Source of the DNA: Cetobacterium somerae ATCC BAA-474
GTDB taxonomy: Bacteria; Fusobacteriota; Fusobacteriia; Fusobacteriales; Fusobacteriaceae
Direction: 5' to 3'
Length of the DNA: 64,000 nt
NCBI RefSeq assembly: GCF_000479045.1
Contig: NZ_KI518200.1
Coordinates: forward strand, 62,001 to 126,000
Shown: piece after piece, positions 60,494-64,000 of the stretch
Layout: each line of letters starts with the position of its first letter
Position numbering within the stretch: the first letter of the stretch is position 1
Notes under the pieces: model-generated
Databases searched by the model: none
What the model was told of the DNA's origin: nothing
Seen by the model: only the letters and a program-made list of their open reading frames with translations
Made by a program: the position numbers and the translations under genes

Positions 60494-61746
60494 TGAGATA
60501 TGATGTTGTTGTTATTGGTGGAGGTCCTGCTGGTCTTGCTGCTGCTAAATCAGCTTATGAAAATGGTGCTAAAAATATCGTTATTTTAGAAAGAGATAAA
60601 GAGCTAGGTGGTATTTTACAACAATGTATCCACAATGGTTTTGGACTTCATAGATTCAAAGAGGAGTTAACTGGTCCTGAATATGCTCAGAAATATATTG
60701 AATTTGTTAAACAATACCCTATTGATATTAAACTAGAAACTATGGTTTTAAATATCTCTAAAGATAGAATTGTTTCTATGATTAATCCTATAGATGGATA
60801 TCAAGAGATTGAGGCTGGATCTGTAATTTTAGCTATGGGATGTAGAGAAAGAACTAGAGGAGCTATTGCTATTCCTGGTGAAAGACCTTCTGGAATATTT
60901 ACAGCTGGTGCTGCTCAAAGATATATAAATATGGAAGGGTATATGGTAGGAAAAAAAGCTTTAATTCTAGGAAGTGGAGATATCGGTCTTATTATGGCTA
61001 GAAGAATGACTTTAGAAGGTGCGAAAGTAGAAGCTGTAGTAGAGTTAATGCCATTTTCTGGTGGATTAAATAGAAATATCGTTCAATGTCTTGATGATTT
61101 TAACATTCCATTACTTCTATCTCACACTGTTGTTGATATTAAAGGAAAAGACAGACTCGAAAAAGTGGTTATTGCAAAAGTAGACGAAAATAGAAAACCT
61201 ATCCCTGGTACTGAAGTTGAATATGAGTGTGACACACTTCTTTTATCAGTTGGACTTATTCCTGAAAATGATTTATCTAAGGAAGCTGGTGTTATTTTAG
61301 ATAATAGAACTAACGGTCCTATTGTTAATAACTCAATGGAAACAAGTATTCCTGGTGTTTTTGCTTGTGGAAATGTAGTTCATGTTCATGATCTCGTAGA
61401 TTTCGTTAGTGAAGAGGGCGAAAGAGCAGGAAAATTTGCAGCATGCTACATAGCCGAAGAAAATTGTAAATTAGAAAATGTTTCTAATATAAAAAATGGT
61501 AACGGTATTGTTTATACTGTTCCTCAAGTTATTAATTTAGATAATCTACAAAACAAATTAGAAATTTTCATGAGAGTAAATAATATATATAAAAATAAAA
61601 AAATTGTAGTTAGAGAAGGAGATAATATTATTGCTAGCTTCAAAAGAGCTCACCTAGCTCCAGGGGAGATGGAAAAAGTTCTTCTTCCTGAGGTACTATT
61701 AAAAAGAATTTCTAAAGATATTGTTATTGAGCTACAGGAGGTATAG
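60493..61746 (+). CDS. FAD/NAD-dependent oxidoreductase partner subunit
   Basis: 417 aa. Two dinucleotide folds: YDVVVIGGGPAGLAAAKSA at the start and KKALILGSGDIGLIMARRM near residue 158. There is a C-x2-x-H pair (LQQCIHNGFGLHRF) near 44, which resembles the FAD-site region of thioredoxin-reductase-like enzymes. GVFACGNVVHVHDLVDFVSEEGERAG near 290 is characteristic of this group. It is probably the electron-accepting subunit of the glycerol-3-phosphate dehydrogenase set (GlpB-like role). Starts within the upstream stop, so coupled. Confidence 0.82.
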   Translation: MRYDVVVIGGGPAGLAAAKSAYENGAKNIVILERDKELGGILQQCIHNGFGLHRFKEELTGPEYAQKYIEFVKQYPIDIKLETMVLNISKDRIVSMINPIDGYQEIEAGSVILAMGCRERTRGAIAIPGERPSGIFTAGAAQRYINMEGYMVGKKALILGSGDIGLIMARRMTLEGAKVEAVVELMPFSGGLNRNIVQCLDDFNIPLLLSHTVVDIKGKDRLEKVVIAKVDENRKPIPGTEVEYECDTLLLSVGLIPENDLSKEAGVILDNRTNGPIVNNSMETSIPGVFACGNVVHVHDLVDFVSEEGERAGKFAACYIAEENCKLENVSNIKNGNGIVYTVPQVINLDNLQNKLEIFMRVNNIYKNKKIVVREGDNIIASFKRAHLAPGEMEKVLLPEVLLKRISKDIVIELQEV

Positions 61747-61748
61747 TA

Positions 61749-62093
61749 ATGAAAGAGATGATATGTATTTTATGCCCTATGGGATGCCATTTAAATATAG
61801 ATATTGAAAATGATTATAAAGTTACTGGGAACTCATGTCCTAAAGGAGCAGTTTATGGTAAAGAGGAGCTCATTGCTCCTAAAAGAGTTGTTACTTCTAT
61901 CGTTAGAGTAAGTGGAGGAATTCATCATATGGTTCCTGTTAAAACAGATAAACCTATCCCAAAAGAATTAATTTTCCAATGTATGGAACTTTTAAAAGAT
62001 ATTAAAATCCAATCACCACAAAAAATTGGAGCAGTTGTTTTAAATAATATTTTAGGAACTGATGCTAATATAGTTTTAACTAGAGATATCTAG
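61749..62093 (+). CDS. DUF1667 family iron-sulfur-type protein
   Basis: 114 aa. C-I-L-C-P-M-G-C at residues 6-13 and C-P-K-G near 32 form a four-Cys pattern that probably holds an Fe-S cluster. RVVTSIVRVSGGIHHMVPVKTDKPIPKE is the DUF1667 signature. These proteins accompany the two FAD enzymes before them in many anaerobes, replacing the GlpC-like role in electron transfer. The ATG at 61749 has CAGGAGGTATAGT in front, two bases after the previous stop. Confidence 0.82.
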   Translation: MKEMICILCPMGCHLNIDIENDYKVTGNSCPKGAVYGKEELIAPKRVVTSIVRVSGGIHHMVPVKTDKPIPKELIFQCMELLKDIKIQSPQKIGAVVLNNILGTDANIVLTRDI

Positions 62094-62095
62094 AC

Positions 62096-62123
62096 TTGAA
62101 TTTTGTATCTTTTTTGTTATAAT
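62096..62123 (+). promoter_or_regulatory. Promoter of the second trmN6-like gene (extended -10)
   Basis: TTGAAT (62096-62101), 16 bases and a perfect TATAAT (62118-62123) preceded by TG, 18 bases before the start codon. Confidence 0.55.
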
Positions 62124-62140
62124 AACTTTGGAGGTACAAA

Positions 62141-62896
62141 ATGACACTTAATGAAAACGAAGTTATAAATAATTTATTAAATAAAAATTTAAAAATAATT
62201 CAAAGACCTGATTATTTTAATTTTTCTTTAGATTCACTTTTAATATCTAACTTTATATCTCTAACAAGAGGTACAAACAAAATACTAGATTTAGGAACTG
62301 GAAATGGAGCGATACCTCTTTTCCTATCTCAAAGAACCAAAGCTAAAATTACTGGTATTGAAATTCAAGAAATTTCTGCTAATTTAGCAAAGAGAAATGT
62401 TGAACTAAACAACTTACAAGAACAAATAAGAATTATTCATGATGATATGAAAAATTGGAAAAAACATTTTGAAAACGGTTCTCAAGATGTTGTTATAACA
62501 AATCCACCATTCTTCAAATTTCATGGAAATGAGAATCAATTAAATAATTTAGATCAACTTACTTTAGCTCGTCATGAGATAACTATTGATTTAGAGGAGC
62601 TTATCGGGGTAGCTTCTAAACTTTTAAAAGATAAAGGATATTTTGCAATGGTTCATAGACCTGACCGATTTTTAGAGATTGTTGATGCTATGAGAAAATA
62701 TGGTATCTCACCTAAAAGAGTTCAATTTTGTCATTCAAAACTTGATAAACCTGCTAAAATTCTTTTAATCGAAGGAATTAGAAACGGTAAAGATTCTTTA
62801 ACTATTCTTCCACCTTTTATATCTCACGATATGGATGGTAAATATTCAAAAGAGGTTTTAGATCTTTTCCAAGATTTAAAAATAGAAAAAGACTAG
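62141..62896 (+). CDS. tRNA1(Val) (adenine37-N6)-methyltransferase family protein, second copy
   Basis: 251 aa. Class I methyltransferase: FSLDSLLISNF near residue 28, ILDLGTGNGAIPLFLS near 48, GIEIQEISANLAKRN near 75, the catalytic T-N-P-P-F near 122, and LARHEITIDLEELIGVASKLLKDKGYFAMVHRPDR near 148. It is longer than its paralogue at 23509-24183 and has F in place of Y in the NPP motif, which still supports N6-adenine methylation. Which of the two modifies tRNA(Val) cannot be told. It is a monocistronic gene with a terminator directly behind it. Confidence 0.83.
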   Translation: MTLNENEVINNLLNKNLKIIQRPDYFNFSLDSLLISNFISLTRGTNKILDLGTGNGAIPLFLSQRTKAKITGIEIQEISANLAKRNVELNNLQEQIRIIHDDMKNWKKHFENGSQDVVITNPPFFKFHGNENQLNNLDQLTLARHEITIDLEELIGVASKLLKDKGYFAMVHRPDRFLEIVDAMRKYGISPKRVQFCHSKLDKPAKILLIEGIRNGKDSLTILPPFISHDMDGKYSKEVLDLFQDLKIEKD

Positions 62897-62920
62897 AAAC
62901 ACAAATGTTTCTAGTCTTTT
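62887..62920. terminator. Bidirectional terminator between trmN6-2 and the precorrin-2 dehydrogenase gene
   Basis: AAAAGACTAGAAACA (62887-62901) and TGTTTCTAGTCTTTT (62906-62920) are a perfect 15-bp pair with loop CAAA. Both genes end inside or next to it. Confidence 0.88.
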
Positions 62921-63366
62921 CTATTTTTAAGATACTCTATTAACTCTTTTTTTAATTTAACAGATTCTCTAGGATTTCCTTTTGCTGAAATTGCAATCTG
63001 ATAGTCATCACTATCTATATGAGCAGTAAATCTAGCTGACATATATACTTTTGATGTTATATTATTTACAAGTATATTATTATCCTCACATAAATCAACT
63101 ATCATTTCATTTAACTTTTCATCATTAGTTGCTGCGACAACTAAGAATTTATCTTTTATATCTCCAGCTTTAAAATCTCTTTTTTCAATCTCCACATCTA
63201 ACTCTAAGATTTCAGGAAGTATAAATGGAGCTATTACAATAACTCTAGCACCATAATCTACAAGACTTTTTATCTTTCTTGCAGCTATGTTCCCCCCTCC
63301 TACAACTAAACAACTTTTATTAGTTAAATCTATAAATAGTGGAAAAAAAGATTTTTTACTTTCCAT
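62911..63366 (-). CDS. Precorrin-2 dehydrogenase / siroheme synthase N-terminal-type protein
   Basis: 151 aa from ATG 63366 (GGTGA site); an in-frame TTG at 63378 is the alternative. The NAD-binding fold is FPLFIDLTNKSCLVVGGGNIAARKIKSLVDYGARVIVIAP, then VAATNDEKLNEMIVDLCEDNNILVNNI near 80 and FTAHIDSDDYQIAISAKGNPRESVKLKKEL near 115, as in CysG-N/Met8/SirC. It oxidises precorrin-2 to sirohydrochlorin and may insert metal. The start overlaps the hemL stop by 11 bases, so tetrapyrrole genes are coupled. The product feeds siroheme or corrinoid synthesis. Confidence 0.88.
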   Translation of the reverse strand: MESKKSFFPLFIDLTNKSCLVVGGGNIAARKIKSLVDYGARVIVIAPFILPEILELDVEIEKRDFKAGDIKDKFLVVAATNDEKLNEMIVDLCEDNNILVNNITSKVYMSARFTAHIDSDDYQIAISAKGNPRESVKLKKELIEYLKNRKD

Positions 63367-64000
63367 TAGTTTCACCAATTTTTTTAAATGCCATATCTAT
63401 AACCTCTAAAGTTCTATCTAAATCCTCTTTAGTATGAGCTACTGATACGAAATGTGCCTCATATTTTGAAGGTGGTGCAACTACACCATTGTCTAGTAAT
63501 GTATTAAAATATATTGAATAATGTGTTGTATTAGAGTTTATAACATGCTCTAAATCTGTTATCTCATCTAAATCACTAAAGAATATTGTAAATAAAGAAC
63601 CTAATTTATTTATTTTAATAGGTACATCATATTTTTTTGCAATTTTCTCTATTGAATCAGTCATATATATAACTTTTTCCTCTAACTCTTTATATAGAGT
63701 TTCTCTATTTTCCAATAGGTGACTTACCATTTCAAATCCTGCTCTAACAGCAACAGGATTTCCAGATAGAGTTCCTGCATGATAAACTCTTCCAACAGGT
63801 GCAATCATATCCATAATCTCTTTTTTTCCACCAAAAGCTCCTACAGGATAACCTCCACCTATTATTTTACCTAAAGTTGTTATATCTGGAGTTATTCCAT
63901 AATACTCTTGAGCTCCTCCTAAAGCAACTCTAAATCCAGATATTACCTCATCAAATATCAAAAGAGTTCCTGTCTCATCACATATATCTCTCATAGCTTG
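63356..64000 (-). CDS. hemL: Glutamate-1-semialdehyde 2,1-aminomutase (partial, N-terminus beyond window)
   Basis: The last 215 codons are inside the window, and the frame is open to the right edge. LLIFDEVISGFRVALGGAQEYYGITPDITTLGKIIGGGYPVGAFGG has the PLP-site Asp and the Schiff-base Lys in T-L-G-K-I-I-G-G-G, both hallmarks of HemL. GRVYHAGTLSGNPVAVRAGFEMV follows. It makes 5-aminolevulinate, the first committed tetrapyrrole precursor, by the C5 route. The likely upstream genes of the pathway are outside the window. Confidence 0.93.
   Translation of the reverse strand, partial: QAMRDICDETGTLLIFDEVISGFRVALGGAQEYYGITPDITTLGKIIGGGYPVGAFGGKKEIMDMIAPVGRVYHAGTLSGNPVAVRAGFEMVSHLLENRETLYKELEEKVIYMTDSIEKIAKKYDVPIKINKLGSLFTIFFSDLDEITDLEHVINSNTTHYSIYFNTLLDNGVVAPPSKYEAHFVSVAHTKEDLDRTLEVIDMAFKKIGETNGK

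Overview
The window is AT-rich, gene-dense bacterial DNA that looks like Fusobacteriota, most likely a Cetobacterium- or Fusobacterium-like organism (inference; no marker gene settles the genus). It combines diderm traits (LPS-core heptosyltransferases and an LPS kinase, a TonB-dependent receptor, lipoproteins) with gene sets and orders familiar from Firmicutes: dprA-topA-trmFO-xerC, ricT-trmN6, YqeH, a CcpN-type regulator beside ppdK and class III fbp, and GlpP antitermination. Energy metabolism is anaerobic and fermentative: a single-chain pyruvate:ferredoxin oxidoreductase, Pta and AckA.

Layout. 1-3.4 kb: LPS-core operon on the minus strand (kinase cut by the left edge, two GT9 glycosyltransferases, one GT2). 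3.5-9.6 kb: PFOR, ackA, pta. 9.7-25.2 kb: a long minus-strand housekeeping run (ftsY, a COG2509-type flavoprotein, a pilin-like orphan, yqeH, a xerC-position recombinase, trmFO, topA, dprA, a TPR protein, xseA, uvrB, trmN6, ricT). 25.2-29.2 kb: a corrinoid-uptake locus with a cobalamin riboswitch, TonB receptor, periplasmic binding protein and an unassigned TIM-barrel enzyme. 29.3-33.1 kb: ogt, a putP sodium/proline symporter behind an elaborate leader RNA, and a rhodanese/flavodoxin/TcdA operon. 33.2-40.3 kb: htpG, then the gluconeogenic ccpN-ppdK-fbp operon. 40.4-43.9 kb: bioF-bioG-bioC plus a class V aminotransferase. 44-47.8 kb: accD-accA-pfkA-(small coiled-coil protein)-recR. 47.9-51.5 kb: a chorismate-mutase-domain protein, a lipoprotein, citC and a citX-citG fusion. 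51.5-55.8 kb: a Nudix hydrolase and fruR-fruK-fruA. 55.9-62.1 kb: a glycerol regulon (glpP, glpF, glpK, and a three-gene anaerobic glycerol-3-phosphate dehydrogenase set). 62.1-64 kb: a second TrmN6-like methyltransferase, then siroheme/tetrapyrrole genes (precorrin-2 dehydrogenase and hemL, cut by the right edge).

The most interesting signals are regulatory RNAs and small sequence oddities. Upstream of putP there is a well-formed promoter, a 19-codon leader peptide ending in a proline-rich stretch (Q-P-I-P-P-R-stop), a perfect 15-bp hairpin and a strong intrinsic terminator that can pair alternatively: it looks like a proline-sensing transcription attenuator for a proline importer. Two terminators in the glycerol regulon are each preceded by the same short motif and are probably GlpP targets. 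The XerC-position recombinase has threonine where the first catalytic arginine should be. The PFOR carries a compact C-x-C-x2-C-x-C insert. There is a CIRCE-like site at htpG and a set of GTGC-type palindromes around the ccpN promoter.

All family calls were made by reading motifs and comparing them from memory. No database search was run.
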